From Mauremys mutica (Eukaryota; Chordata; Testudines; Geoemydidae): 64,000 nucleotides of DNA. Numbering within the stretch: the stretch's first letter is position 1; every line of letters starts with the position of its first letter. The DNA lies in contig NC_059073.1 of the NCBI RefSeq assembly GCF_020497125.1, forward strand, positions 140,501,012 through 140,565,011. Reading direction: 5' to 3'. The translations under genes and the position numbers were made by a program. Shown here piece after piece: positions 11,126 to 22,694 of this stretch. The notes beneath the pieces are model-generated. The model ran no database searches, was not told where the DNA came from, and worked only from the letters and a program-made list of their open reading frames with translations.

Positions 11126-11899
11126 TGGAGGAATTGACTAACTAATTCTCCAGTGCAGCATCACAACAGGGCTTGCCATCCTTGATGCTCTCTAACCATG
11201 CTCTAGTGTGTCTTGATTAGCACTTGAGGATGCTAATATTGATGCTCATGTTTCTTCCTTTACTTCTACATCACCCCTTCCTACCTATACCTTGGACCAA
11301 ATCTACACAGTACTGTGCTGCACCATGAAGTTCAGAGTTCCTTCGATTCATACATCCATCAGCAGGTTTCAGTCCCTCTTTAACTGCTTGACATGTATAT
11401 GAACTGCTCCCTTAGCACCTGCTGCTGACTAGCCCTGCATGGAAGGAGCAGTCCAGTAAACTGCTTGCAGCTGACCCTGCTACCAGCACTGGTCAAGTTC
11501 AAATCCTATTCCATGGTTAATGGGTGGTTAATCCACCACTAGCTTGTGCCCTCTAAGGAATTGTGCCCATTCACACCAGCAGTGAATTAGTCCTACATTG
11601 CCCTCACTCAGCTTCATGGGCATCTGAGAGACTCATCATATTTCCCTGAGCATCAGCATTGCTGTGGAAACGGGGCTCTTCTGTTAACTAGAACTGCTAC
11701 TTAAAGTGGAATAAATAGTTATCCACCAGGGCATCCTGGAAAACCAGCATCTACTGCATACACAAATTCATACTGTTCCACCCTCGGAACCTCCTAGACT
11801 TTTTTTGCGCATCCCATTCTTTCCTGTCATTTCTTCCTCTTCACTCCCGTATCTGTTTCGTCGTCGTCGTCATTGATTCTCTTGAAAAGGTAGTGATAC
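11126..11899. other. Unassigned non-coding sequence
   Basis: No gene recognised. Short (CGT)n run at about 11857-11870. Confidence 0.45.
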
Positions 11900-12132
11900 A
11901 GTTAAAGCAGGAACTCCCATCCTAGCATGGACCCATGTATGCCAGTATACATGTATTTATTGCAGTATAGCTCATTCCACTTTGGAAAGTGGAATAATGG
12001 TATAATGCACCTTTATCATGATATATCTATGTCCACATTAGGGGTTGTACTAGTATAATTATATTAAAAAAAATCACACCCCTAACCTACACATTTATAC
12101 TGGACAAACTTTTCTAGTGCAGACCAGGCCTC
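11900..12132. mobile_element. Decayed Harbinger-type MITE
   Basis: The right end tagtgcagaccaggcctca is a diverged GGCCTGGTCTACACTA terminus in reverse. Internal palindromic pieces (ttccactttggaaagtggaa; cacaccccta against aggggttgta) fit a MITE. The left boundary is approximate. Confidence 0.5.
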
Positions 12133-12964
12133 AGTGGCATAGAAAGAAGGGGAAGGAACTGTCTGCTATTCTGTGTTTGTGCTGTGCCTAGAATAATAGG
12201 GCCTGTTCTTCGTTGATCCTTAAAAACTACCACAATAAATGTGAATAATAATAATGTTATCTTTTAACTCATGGCAGGTACTTCACTTCTGTGGAGGCGA
12301 GGGACATATATACTGGATTAAACGCTAGGAACCTTTTGGAGGATTGGGGAGAAATCGGGATTTACCATGTCATGTTGGACACAGGACTTATGTTAAGAAG
12401 TAGCTCTGCTGGAATGATTTAGTACAGTGTTCCTCTTGAGTCAATTTGGACTCTCACCAAAGCTGAGAGAGACACCATGATATATATCCAAAAGGTTGCA
12501 AATAAAACCGGTAGGCATCAGAATTGCATAGGGGAGTTGAAAGGACTATTTAACACAGACCTTGGGTTTTAATTTATTTATTTTTGCTTTGCTAGTAAAC
12601 TATGAATAAATTAGCAATTGGAGTGAAATGGCTGGAGTCATTTCATTAATATATTGTCAGCCTGTGCGGAGGAGGAGGAGCTTTTGACATTGAGGTTTTA
12701 ATGTACTTTCTATAGTTGATGGGAATCTATAGATCTAGCACAAATCTAAACTCCACAGACCCAAATTATTTAAATCCTCATCACTTCTTGGCCACCTGCC
12801 TTCGACCTATTGCATTACTAATGGTGGGAATAGTTTGCTGCAGAATCTTTTGGGGGTTCCTGAATGTGTGTGTATGTGTGTGTCTGTCTGAGTACGTAAG
12901 GCTGGGATTTTGATTCAGGCCATTGTTATTTACTATACATATTAAAGCATCTTATACAGACTAT
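12133..12964. other. Unassigned non-coding sequence
   Basis: No gene. An imperfect (TG)n tract lies at about 12866-12890. Confidence 0.4.
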
Positions 12965-13210
12965 GAAAGATCGAGACTCCATTGTGTTAGTCTCTAAATA
13001 AACAGATAGCAAGGGACAAGAGCTTACAATCTAAACAGACGAAGGTGGGGAGAAAGGGAGTATTATCTCCATTTTTCCAATGGGTAAATTGAGGCAAAGG
13101 AAAAATAAATGATTGCCTGAGGTCACACAGGAAATCTGGTGTATAACTTGGACTTGATCCTAGATCTCCTGAGACCCAATTCAGTGGCTTAACTACAACC
13201 AGCCTTCTTC
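12965..13210 (-). repeat. Dispersed repeat fused to reverse MIR
   Basis: The left part has the agcttacaatctaaacagac motif of the 'cctaggagcc' repeat. It continues into a reverse MIR core (tctccatttttccaatgggt, attgaggcaaagg, ttgcctgaggtcacacagga, then cccaattcagtggcttaacta). Confidence 0.7.
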
Positions 13211-13376
13211 CCTTACACCAACATTCCAAAACGTGGGGAATATTTGAAATCCAAATTCAGATCAGGACCCAGATTTGGCAAAGTGCCCCTTTCTTTATAC
13301 TGGACTGAACCAAAACTCCGCTCACCCAAACTCTGGGTCAGACTGAATGTTGTAGCTTAAAAGTCAGAGCTACAAA

Positions 13377-13565
13377 GGTATTTGGCTACCTAAAGATGCA
13401 GAGAAGTACCTAGTGGGATTTTCAAAAGTACCTAAGTAAGTCAGGCACCTAAGTCCCACTGACTTCCAGTGGGGTTAGGTCTCTATCTTGAGCTCTTTTG
13501 AAAATCTGACCAATTATTTAGGTACCTAAAACAGGAACTGAGCTCTTTTGAAAAATCTGTCCCCT
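13377..13565. repeat. Palindromic 'tttgaaaat / cctaagt' repeat
   Basis: Reads as two opposed arms around cccactgacttccagtgggg: gggattttcaaaagtaccta on the left and ttgaaaatctgaccaattat plus taggtacctaaaacaggaac on the right. Similar palindromic copies lie at 28020-28130, 45170-45365 and 60480-60565. Probably a foldback MITE family; the class is unknown to me. Confidence 0.55.
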
Positions 13566-14860
13566 ACTGCGTGTCAGAAGCCCTTCTGAAAAATTATAGC
13601 GTAGACCTAGCGACATCCCAAATGATGGTGATGTCACTTAGAAGTGTCTGTTTAACTGATTAGAAATGACAAATTAATCCAGGAGACAGGGCAACATGCA
13701 TTAGGTTCAGGGTTCAGTCTGGTTTAACATCTACCTAAAAGTCCAAGATCCTGATCCAAAGCCTATTGAAAGGTTCCCATTGACTTCAGTGGGAGATTGA
13801 TCATTGCTTAGATCCATACTTTATCAGAATCTCAAGTCTCATGATAACAGGTTATCTCACAAGATTTATTGTATCTCAGGCAACTAACCTGGCCAGGAGT
13901 GTCACAAAAAAAATCCCAACCATTCCTGAAATAAATGTATTCTTTGGACTTCAAAGTCTTTCTAAGTTTCCCTTCCCCTTCTTACTTCTCATGCTTCTCA
14001 GACCTTCCTGGTTCCAACTTGACTGGAAGCCAAAATACTACATCAAAGGCTGCTCCTGTGATGTGGCCAACCCAGTTTTGCAGATCCAGAAATAGACAGA
14101 TCAGGGAGATAAATGCCTCCTACTGGGGTGCTGAGCAACCACAATCTCTGCTGATGTCAGTGTCAGTTTGATTTCTCATTGAGGTCAATGGGAGTGGAGT
14201 GTGCTTGGCCCCAGAGTAAGTCACATGCTGTGGGTGTAGACGAGTCTCAGATCAACATCCAAACTTTTGGAGCTCTGTGGTGGTAGAAGGAGAGAGAGAA
14301 ATGTACAGCGGGCTTAGAAAAATTTGCAGAAGACAGGTCCAATTCTGTAAGCCCTCCATACACTGAATTTCCATTGCAATGATTGACTTCGGTGGGATCT
14401 CCACACCTGGAGTTCTCCCAGGATCAGCCCCCAAAGGGGACAATAAAGTGAAATCTACCTTTATATAAATTCTTCTACCTTCAGCATTTCAAGTCCAAGT
14501 GCAAGCTATTTCCTAACCCCACCCCCATCTCTTGTTTTTGGCCCGGGGAGAGGGGGATTGATAGAGAGGAAGCAGAAGCTATTCCCCAGCTGAAGACATT
14601 AGCAGAAGCCACTGGCTTAGTAGCAGGATCAAGCAGCAGCAGCAGCTGGTCTTTTACCTGCATCATTAACTTCCCTTCCCTGGTTATACAATAGTGGAAC
14701 AATACTGAAGGATTCTGCACTGTGAAAGCTTCCTGTTTCTGACCTCTGTAGTGCACATGCAGATTAAAGTTAACCCCTACTCTCACTCATTTCCTCTCAG
14801 GCAGAGCAATTAGGAATGTCCCATTGGAAATTTTCTTGGCACTGGCAGAATGCTGCTATT
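13566..14860. other. Unassigned non-coding sequence
   Basis: No gene recognised. Short (CAG)n run at about 14632-14648. ORFs of up to 101 codons here show no recognisable motif. Confidence 0.4.
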
Positions 14861-14861
14861 T

Positions 14862-15075
14862 GTTTAATATTTGTACTATCGTAGTGCCAAGAGACTCTAA
14901 GATCAAGGGCCCATTGTGCTAGGTACTGTACAAACATGGAACGAGAAGACAGTCCCTGCTTCAAAAAGCTTGCAATCAAAGTATAAAACAAGAGATAACA
15001 GGAGGAGACAGAGAGATGGAGTGGGGTCTGCAAAGAAACAACGAAACAATATTGGTCAGCTTGAAAGGCAGGGTT
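14862..15075 (+). repeat. Dispersed 'cctaggagcc'-type repeat copy
   Basis: Clear copy: tttgtactatcgtagtgcca, gggcccattgtgctaggtac, tgtacaaacatgga, gacagtccctgcttcaaaaa, gataacaggaggagacagag, and acaatattggtcagcttgaa at its 3' part. It is the longest copy of this family in the window. Confidence 0.75.
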
Positions 15076-15159
15076 CTCATTCTTTAATCTGAAAATGTAC
15101 CAAGTTATACATCATGGGCTGGGTGTGTGTTCTTTAAAAAAAAACACATATGCTATCAG

Positions 15160-15655
15160 CACTAGAAAGGAAAGAATTGCTCCTTCAAATAAACTGACAT
15201 TAGCTCATTCTCCCTCACTTAAGGTGTTGGCCTGGGATAAGAGATATGTTCTGACCATGCCCCAAAGGATAATTTTAAGGAAATACTTTCCTCCTCAACA
15301 CACAAAATGCACAATTAACCTGTGGAACTCATTACCTCAGGATATCGTAGTGCCCAAGAGCTTAGCAGGAGGATTAAAAAATAGCTAGACATTTATGTGG
15401 ACAATATCCAAAATTAGTAAGGAATAAAAAATAACCAAGAGTTCTGGAAGGGATTGAAATTCTTCTGCTTCAGGATATAAGCAAGCCTCTAATTAATGGG
15501 AGTTAGGTAGAAAGCTTCCTAGTAGGGAGATTATCCCTTATCTGTCCATTGCAGGATTTCTTCCTGTAAGACAGCTGCTAGTAGCCACTGATGGAGAGAA
15601 GATACTAAAGTAGCTGGACCATTGATCTGATCCATTATGATAATTCCTATTGGAT
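15160..15655 (+). mobile_element. CR1 LINE 3' end
   Basis: Sense-strand CR1 3' region: attaacctgtggaactcatt, cctcaggatatcgtagtgcc, gagcttagcaggaggattaa, tagacatttatgtggacaat, agattatcccttatctgtcc, then the terminal gctggaccattgatctgatc and aattcctatt. The coding part upstream is absent or too decayed. A 142-codon minus-strand ORF at 15531-15959 overlaps this tail and is probably spurious. Confidence 0.8.
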
Positions 15656-17335
15656 AGCTTTTTTTGTTCAGTGGAGTCAGTGAATTCCAGTCAAGAACCT
15701 TCCACTGAGAATGCCCTGTAACCAGCTGGCTAAATCTAGGCTCAGTTACCTTGTAGGCCTTAACTGCCATGGCACTTCCTGGTGGAGAGTCTGATTCGCC
15801 AATAGCCAGGACCCAAGAGTTGGGGCTAATTTCGTAAATTCCTCTCCAACGCTTTGCTTGAATCCCTAAGTCATCACAACCTGTAAAGTGAGAAACCCTG
15901 TGGCAATGGCTGTCAAATGCAAAATAAATCAAGAATGCAATAATAAGGGAAGGTTGCACTGCTTCTTCCCATTGCTTGAGCTATTCTGCCGATCAAGAGA
16001 GAGGTCGGGGCTATATGCTACCGGATCTTCAGCTCTCCCACAAGGTGCTGCGCACTTTCAACTCTGATTGTAATTAATGACAGTTAAGGGCACTCAGCAC
16101 CTCAGTAACTGAGCACTTCCTTCCAGCACTTCTAGTAACTGAGCACTAATGAGGCCTCTTATGTCAGGACAAGTTGTACTTAAACAAGCTAACACATTAC
16201 ATGGGGAAGATTCTTTATAGAAATGTTTTAAAATTCATAGATTCCAATTCTCATTTACACCATCTCTGATTTACACGGTTAAATCAGTTCAAAGGGGCCT
16301 TACATTACACTCACTTTAAAGCCCCTTTATGTTCTCAGAGCAGAAATGAAAATTAAACCCATATAATGGCGTATTGCTTGATGTGCATCACCACTTACTA
16401 TCTTTGCAAATGGAATTGCCACTGCCAGGCAATGCAGACCAAATGATCATCTGAGAGTTACACTGGGGTAAATCCAAAGGGACTCCACTGCAGTGACTCC
16501 AGACTTTTGCCAGTGTAAAGGCATGTAATAAATTTGGCCCTGCATTTTTAAAGAGCTGTGAAACAAGAAAACCACCTGTTTAGGAACAACTCCTCTCACT
16601 TAAGCATGATTTTTTTCTCCATTTCGCAGTCTCATTACTAATGACACTGCATGGAAACAAGCTCTTTAGAGTATATCTGCTCATTCCCCTCCTGGAGTCA
16701 TAATTCTCTGGCTGTGACATCATAATTATTGCTGCAGCAGCAGCCAGTTATGTTACAGACAGGGGATTAGCCCTTCCTCCAGGCTTGTATTTCCTCATTT
16801 CTCTTGTATGGACGTTTCAGAATGAAGCCTTCTTAAATATCTGTAATTGTATGAAACACATAATGCTTTATATATTACATGTAAGCCCCAAATGAATACA
16901 GCAAAACCACCTGTTGATTTGATCTTATCACCTGTCATAAGCTAAACAGGGTTGGAATAGGTCAGTTATTTGAATGAGAGACTTCTCAAACAGATGGTTG
17001 CTGGCACTCTTCTGAGGGCTAGATTGTAACCCCTTTACTCACACTTGTGAGGAGGATACATATCCGAGGATCCTCACTGAAGCCAATGAGACTACTCAAG
17101 TGAATAACTCCTCCCCATTATAAGAGGCTGCTCATAGTCAGTAATGACCCAATGCCCCAGCATCATGTTATAAGGCACTGTGTTGCTGGGGCAGGTTCAT
17201 TGTTGGTGGAACTCTACTACTAGCAACAGAGTTACACCAGAGGTACATTGCCTCTTGTATGAGATGTAATAACCCACTGGTGAGTGTGTGTTACAGGCCC
17301 CAATCTACGCAGATCCACAGAGGATACGAATTGTT
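15656..17335. other. Unassigned non-coding sequence
   Basis: No gene recognised; AT-rich. A short CAG/CTG-rich patch lies near 16733. Confidence 0.4.
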
Positions 17336-17337
17336 AT

Positions 17338-17430
17338 AGCCCCGAGCTACAGAGACTTGGGTTGGCAGCTCATGCTTTTAGCCCAGGAGGCCCCAATTCA
17401 ATCCCTGCTGTGTCGGCCAAGAGGGCAGCC
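17338..17430 (+). repeat. tRNA-derived SINE fragment
   Basis: gagctacagagacttgggtt, then cagctcatgcttttagccca and aattcaatccctgctgtg. Same family as 29340-29425 and, in reverse, 20165-20275. Confidence 0.55.
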
Positions 17431-17574
17431 ATCCCAGCGCAAAGACTTTATTGCATGTGATCATTAATTATCCTGATTACACATTATGAGACTGTAGTAA
17501 CAGTTACTGTAAATATCCAAATGAGGTAATTTTGCCTAGCTAACTAATTGTTTATTTTGTGCATTAAAATAGCA

Positions 17575-17790
17575 AGTGGAGGGCTAGCCCATTGTGCTAG
17601 GCACTGTATATACATATAGTAAGGGACAGTCCCTGCCCCAAATACCTTACCATTTAAATAGAGAAAGGGTAGGAGGGGAAACAAAGACAAATGGGTGAAG
17701 TGACTTGCCCAAGGTCACAGTGTAGGTCAGTTGCAGAACCAGGAATAGAAATCCTTTCCCCTAACTCCTAGTCAAGTGCTCTATGTACAT
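17575..17790. repeat. Dispersed repeat plus reverse MIR
   Basis: cccattgtgctaggcactgt and gacagtccctgccccaaata belong to the 'cctaggagcc' family. The continuation gggtgaagtgacttgcccaa, ggtcacagtgtaggtcagtt and gtcaagtgctctatgtac is reverse MIR. Confidence 0.75.
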
Positions 17791-20160
17791 TCCTTCTGCA
17801 GTTTTAATGGTTTCTTATTCTATGCTTCATGCCAGAAATTGTTTCATGGCTTTGCTGTACAGCTGCTGGGTTTCACTCCAGAGGGAGCTGCGTTTCATTG
17901 ATAGATGGAAGGATCAGTGTCTATATTTTACTTTTTTCCCCTTTTTTACATCAGCTCGTGTTTTGTTTTACAACCCTTTGGAACGAAAGAAAACTGTTAT
18001 AAATTTAATATCATACTCATAGCTACCTAAATACAGAGAAAGGCATTAGGCGAATGCACCTTGGATGAAATTCACCCCCTGTGCAGAGAGTTGGGGAAAA
18101 GTCTATGGACCACTTAAGTCCTCCTGTTCCCTCGTAACAGGGCACTTTTGGATTAACCCCCCTGGGGTTTATGGAACTATATCGCCGTCTACCCAACCAT
18201 CATCCTGAAACACATACTAATGTAATGGGGCTCTTTGTCCCCCACTAATCCACGTAACAGGTTTGCGTCTTCTACAGCCCACAAAGCTACAGGAGCTGTA
18301 AGCAGTACAGTCTCATGCTTTTAGATGCTGTCGTCTCAGACATTTCAGATGTCCCATCCGGGAGCGTCATCATCATTACACTCTTATGCTGAGTATATTG
18401 TGACACTTCCTGGGAGTGCTCAGGGTTGGGAGGCACCTTGCTAACCTCTGTCCTTAGCATGTGGAAGACTTAAGTCCCTTCAAGGAGTCAACTCCACAAC
18501 TCTCCCAGCCACAGGCACAGCAAGCACGTCCTGCATGTAGGCTAGATACAGGCACACGCCAACCCCCGAGAACTCTGAGCATCCCCGTGGCATGTCCAGC
18601 CCCTTACCCACTGGACACACACTCAGAATGACCAGATCCTCAGTTTCCACCAGAACAGTACACCACAGCTTGCTAGTTTCATCTTAAATCACAGCTCCGC
18701 TTGACACCGAGCACTAAAACAAGCTCCCTCCCTCCTGCTGTTTAACCTCTTCCTATTACTGTAGTTTTCCTTCTGAAGTCCACACAATCTCTTCATTAGT
18801 GTTAGACTCAATGCGCAAATAGACGTCTATTGTAAGACACACAATAGTCAGCTAGGAATACAAGTATTTCCCACCTGCTGTCGCAGTGGAATCTCTACCT
18901 CTGGGTGACCTGTCATTAACTGCAAGGCCTTAAGAATACAATTCTTAAATATTATCCACATATACATTTCACAAAGATTACACTAACCTGTGAGAGACAG
19001 GCTTTTAATAGACACCTGACATGACACATTTTGTAGTGAACTAGAATGTATATAGAGGCCTGGGGGATCCCTGTAATTTTTATGCATTTCTGAGACCACT
19101 GCAACTTGGCATCAAGAGGATCTTGGGTCACAGACATATATTTTCAATCAGTACAGTACTTTAAGGAAAGGCTGCTCTTTATACTCATGACACACAGAGG
19201 AAATTAAGGCTCCAGACAAGGTTATGGAGGAAAAGAAAGGGGATGGAGCCATTAAAAATATCTCTACTAAGACATATTAGGAAAACGAAATGAGGTTGCT
19301 AGAGGAAATACTCCGTTATTAAAAAACAGTGTGAAATTGCCCGTGCAATTCCACCCTGCAGGACTGAGGCTGATACTAAATAACCAAACGATCAGTTGTG
19401 CAGAACTATACGTAGTTAGAAAATATTGGTTTTTTAGTGTCCTGCTGAGTATTCTTGTTTGGTGTGAGAACAATCAGACAATCTAGGATATTGTCACTAA
19501 TGAATCCTGAAGCAACTATTTAGCAGAAATCAGGAACAATCAAACAAAAATTTGTAATTTATTTAATTGTTGAATTTATGTCACTTTTTCCATTGAACTA
19601 AAACCACCACCAGGGTGAAAATTAATGAAAATGGGTGCATTCCCTTAGCCAAGGAAAAAAGAAAAAATGTGCTTGTCTCTAACCTCTTCCATTTTTCATG
19701 GCAATCACTGCATTTCCCCCATTAAAATACAAACAAGTCAATGTAAGAATGCCTGGCAGGCAAAGATGATTATGGGATAATTTGTGTTTGCAAGACCAAA
19801 CAAAATCAATCACTGTTGTTAAGGGACAAATGGCATTAAATGGTGGTGAAAGTATATTTGTTGGACTTTTACAAAACAGTTTTTTTCCCCAGCTCTGATA
19901 AGGGCTTGACTGACTAATGTCCTTTGCTGGAGTTTGTAATTTCCCAATGCATACATTATAAATGAAAAGAATCATCTGTATCAGTTGTGGATGGGATAAA
20001 AAAATTCTCACCACCTATATGTATATATCATATAAAATGTATTCCTGGTGAAAAGGATAGGAATGCTGGAAGAACATGTAACAGGTTCAGGCAACAGGAC
20101 CAATTTAGTCTCAATTACAACAGGGTAAAGCACAAGTAATTTAACTTCAGAGCAATTATT
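17791..20160. other. Unassigned non-coding sequence
   Basis: No gene recognised. Contains a single foldback-family end (18064-18090). From about 18220 to 18740 the sequence is C-rich and unlike its neighbours, but I cannot assign it. Confidence 0.4.
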
Positions 20161-20164
20161 CCTT

Positions 20165-20275
20165 TAATCTCTGTGCGATGGCTGCCATGTTTGGTTGGCA
20201 CACTGGAGACTGAACTGGGGACCTTCAGAGCTAAAAGCATGAGTTGCTACAGGTTAAGCTAAAGAACCCAGTCTT
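20165..20275 (-). repeat. tRNA-derived SINE fragment, reverse
   Basis: Reverse complement of the 17338-17430 and 29340-29425 type: ggagactgaactggggacct, tcagagctaaaagcatgagt, aggttaagctaaagaaccca. Confidence 0.55.
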
Positions 20276-21333
20276 CCTGAATGGAACTGTAATAGATTCT
20301 CATCTTCTGTAGATCATGGAAGAGGACCTGTAGAATCTACTCACCAGTGGGTTACATGGGCAGCTATGATGATGCACTTCAGACATTTAAAGGTAGACAC
20401 AGACAGAACATAAAAGGATCTTCCTGTGGGCAGAGATAATGGGCATTTTGTTCTCAGAGCTGGTACAGTGGAGACTCACCCCCTAGACTCGCTCTATTGG
20501 AGAATTCACTGATGTTCTGTGTAGATTCCTCCCCACCCCCATCCCATTACTACAACTGAAAGGGTAGGGCTGCTCTTTGTTAATAGGAAATCAGAAGCAT
20601 TCACACCACAGCAACACAGAAGATTTTAGTCCAAACTCTTGGGGAAGAGGCACTTAATTCCAATCTTTGATCCTGGCCTAAAACCAGAAAGAAACAAAAT
20701 CAGGCCTAACAAGAAGCTTGAAAGGTTTAGTTTGAAGCTTGCTTCTAAAAATGGGCAGAGGGTTAGTTGGTTAGTTTTCCCCCCCATTTCACCCCTACTA
20801 ATTTATCCTTCATTAATTTCAATCCCTTTATAAATCATAGCCCATGGCACTCTTCAGTTTTTGTGATTGGCACTCACCAGTAATACAAATTGTACATAAT
20901 GAAGGGACTGTCTCCATGAGAAAAGAATGATCAGGAGCCTAGTAATGTATCTGGTTTAATTATTTATAGTAATGTTTGATGCTCTCATTACAGGGTCATG
21001 CATGACCTCTAGGTAGTGGCTTCATCTTTCTAGAGTAATAACTTATTGTGATACAGATAACTTTGGCAATTATTCCATTTTCGGTGGCATAGAGAATATT
21101 TTTTTTTAAGCTGAGGAAATAGGTTGCTTGTAACACACATAAGTGTTCTCTAAAAAAAACCAGACAGAATCTTTACACTCAAGGGGCCAATTATTGTTTC
21201 TTTAGTAATTTTTATCCTGGATTCTGTTTTACTGGACTGGGGGATGTTATCATAAAATAAACCACTAGCTTATATCTCTACTCTGCAGATAGCTTTAGAG
21301 GAAAGTGGATCGAGGTTTGACATATGGGGACAC
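20276..21333. other. Unassigned non-coding sequence
   Basis: No gene or named repeat seen. Confidence 0.4.
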
Positions 21334-21359
21334 TATGGCCTGGTCTACACTAGGAATTT

Positions 21360-21560
21360 AAATCGAATTTAGCAGCGTTAATTCGAACTAACCGCTCAAC
21401 CGTCCACACCAGGAAGCCATTTAATTCGAACTAGAGGGCTCTTTAGTTCGAATTCGGTACTCCACCCCGACAGGTGGAGTAACGCTAAATTTGACATGGC
21501 TAGCTCGAATTAGGCTAGGTGTGGATGCAAATCGAACTTAGTAGCTCCGGGAGCTATCCC
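21360..21560. promoter_or_regulatory. Subterminal TCGAA-motif cluster and promoter of Myb-like gene
   Basis: Repeated attcgaac/atcgaat strings (near 21364, 21381, 21426, 21448, 21506 and 21532) lie just inside the left end, followed by gagctatcccacagtgcacc at 21551-21570. The last motif also occurs, facing inward, at the other end (25995-26022 in reverse). Candidate transposase/Myb binding sites and shared promoter element; inferred from repetition and position only. Confidence 0.5.
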
Positions 21561-22146
21561 ACAGTGCACCACTCTGTTGATGCTCTGGACAGCAGTCCGA
21601 GCTTGGATTCTCTGACCAGCCACACAGGAAATGACCCGGGAAAATTTGAATTCCTTTTCCTGTCTGGGCACTTTGAATCTGACGTCCTGGCTGGACATCG
21701 GGGCGAGCTCCGCAGCACCTGCAACAATGCAGAGCTCTCCAGCAGAGGAGTCCGGCCAATCCAAGAATAGAAAGAGGTCCCCAGCATGGACAGACCGGAA
21801 AGTCCTGGATCTGATCGGTGTGTGGGGCGAGGAGTCTGTGCTGTCGGAGCTGCGCTCCAACAAGCGGAATGCAAAGACCTTCAAGAAGGTCTCCAAAGCA
21901 ATGATAGAGAAAGGATACAGCCGGGATGCAATGCAGTGCCGCGTGAAAATCAAGGACCTGAGACAAGGCTACCAAAAAGTCAGAGCGGCAAACGGACGCT
22001 CCGGAGCCCAGCCCCAGACATGCCGCTTCTACGAGGCACTGCATGCCATTCTAGGTGGGTCTGCCACCACTGCCCCACCAGTGACCGTGGACTCAGTGGA
22101 TGGCATAGTGAACCTGGACAGTTCCTCCTCGATGTTCGCCGATGGG

Positions 22147-22149
22147 TAA
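22147..22149 (+). other. In-frame TAA in Myb-like exon 1
   Basis: Falls at codon 141 between an acidic/serine stretch and a continuing acidic stretch (DEEGSVEDGAGDSEH) that stays open to the splice donor. Most simply a nonsense mutation in this copy. Less likely, it is the true end of a short single-exon form that retains the DNA-binding domain. Confidence 0.8.
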
Positions 22150-22328
22150 GATGAGGAAGGGTCTGTGGAAGATGGCGCAGGCGACAGCGAACACAATACC
22201 GCTTTCCCTGACAGCCAGGATCTCTTCATCACCCTCACAGAGATCCCCTACCAACCCTCCCCGGCCGTTAACCCGGACTCTGAATCAGGGGAAGGATCAG
22301 GCGGTAAGTGCTATAAACATGTAAACAT

Positions 22329-22694
22329 TTATTTTTTTATAAAACAGGTATAAAAAAATAGAAATACTATATATAAAATTTTCAATGAAAAACTATATGA
22401 AAAGTAGGTCCACACATATAGGGATTGAACAATAATCCTCAGGGACAATTCAACAAAGGTCTCATAGAGGTCCTCGAAAAGCCTCCGCAGGAGGTTCCTG
22501 GGGAGAGGTGCCTTGTTGGGTGCTCCGTGGAAGCACACTCTTCCGCGCCAGGACATCCTTATGTAGATGGGAATCATCGCCTCCACAAGCATGGCCGCAT
22601 ATGGTCCTGGTCTCTGCAGGGCTTCCCTTAGCATCCGCTCTTTGTGACTCCGAGGGACCCGCATCAGGGTGATCTCGTTCATGAAATGCTGCAT
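22329..22694 (-). CDS. Unrecognised antisense ORF nested in Myb-gene intron
   Basis: 121-codon ORF on the minus strand, wholly inside the plus-strand intron of Harbinger B. I do not recognise a family. The first ~85 codons (22440-22694) are GC-richer than the surrounding intron and read like protein: an Arg/Glu-rich helix (HKERMLREALQ), RPGPYAAMLVEAMIP, RGRVCFHGAP, then NLLRRLFEDLYETFVEL. The last ~35 codons are AT-rich and hydrophobic and may be non-coding run-through or a membrane anchor. The stop lies inside an AATAAA poly(A) signal (minus, 22328-22333). The ATG follows ctaattag, which could also be a splice acceptor, so an upstream exon is possible. Its distinct base composition suggests a genuine third gene or exon, but this is unproven. 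Confidence 0.45.
   Translation of the reverse strand: MQHFMNEITLMRVPRSHKERMLREALQRPGPYAAMLVEAMIPIYIRMSWRGRVCFHGAPNKAPLPRNLLRRLFEDLYETFVELSLRIIVQSLYVWTYFSYSFSLKILYIVFLFFYTCFIKK

Noticed and set aside
15531..15959. 142-codon ORF on minus
   Set aside because: Part of it is the complement of a CR1 3' end. The remainder has no recognisable motif; likely chance.
21538..22044. 168- and 147-codon minus ORFs opposite the Myb-like exon
   Set aside because: Shadow frames of exon 1 and its 5' flank; composition follows the coding strand.
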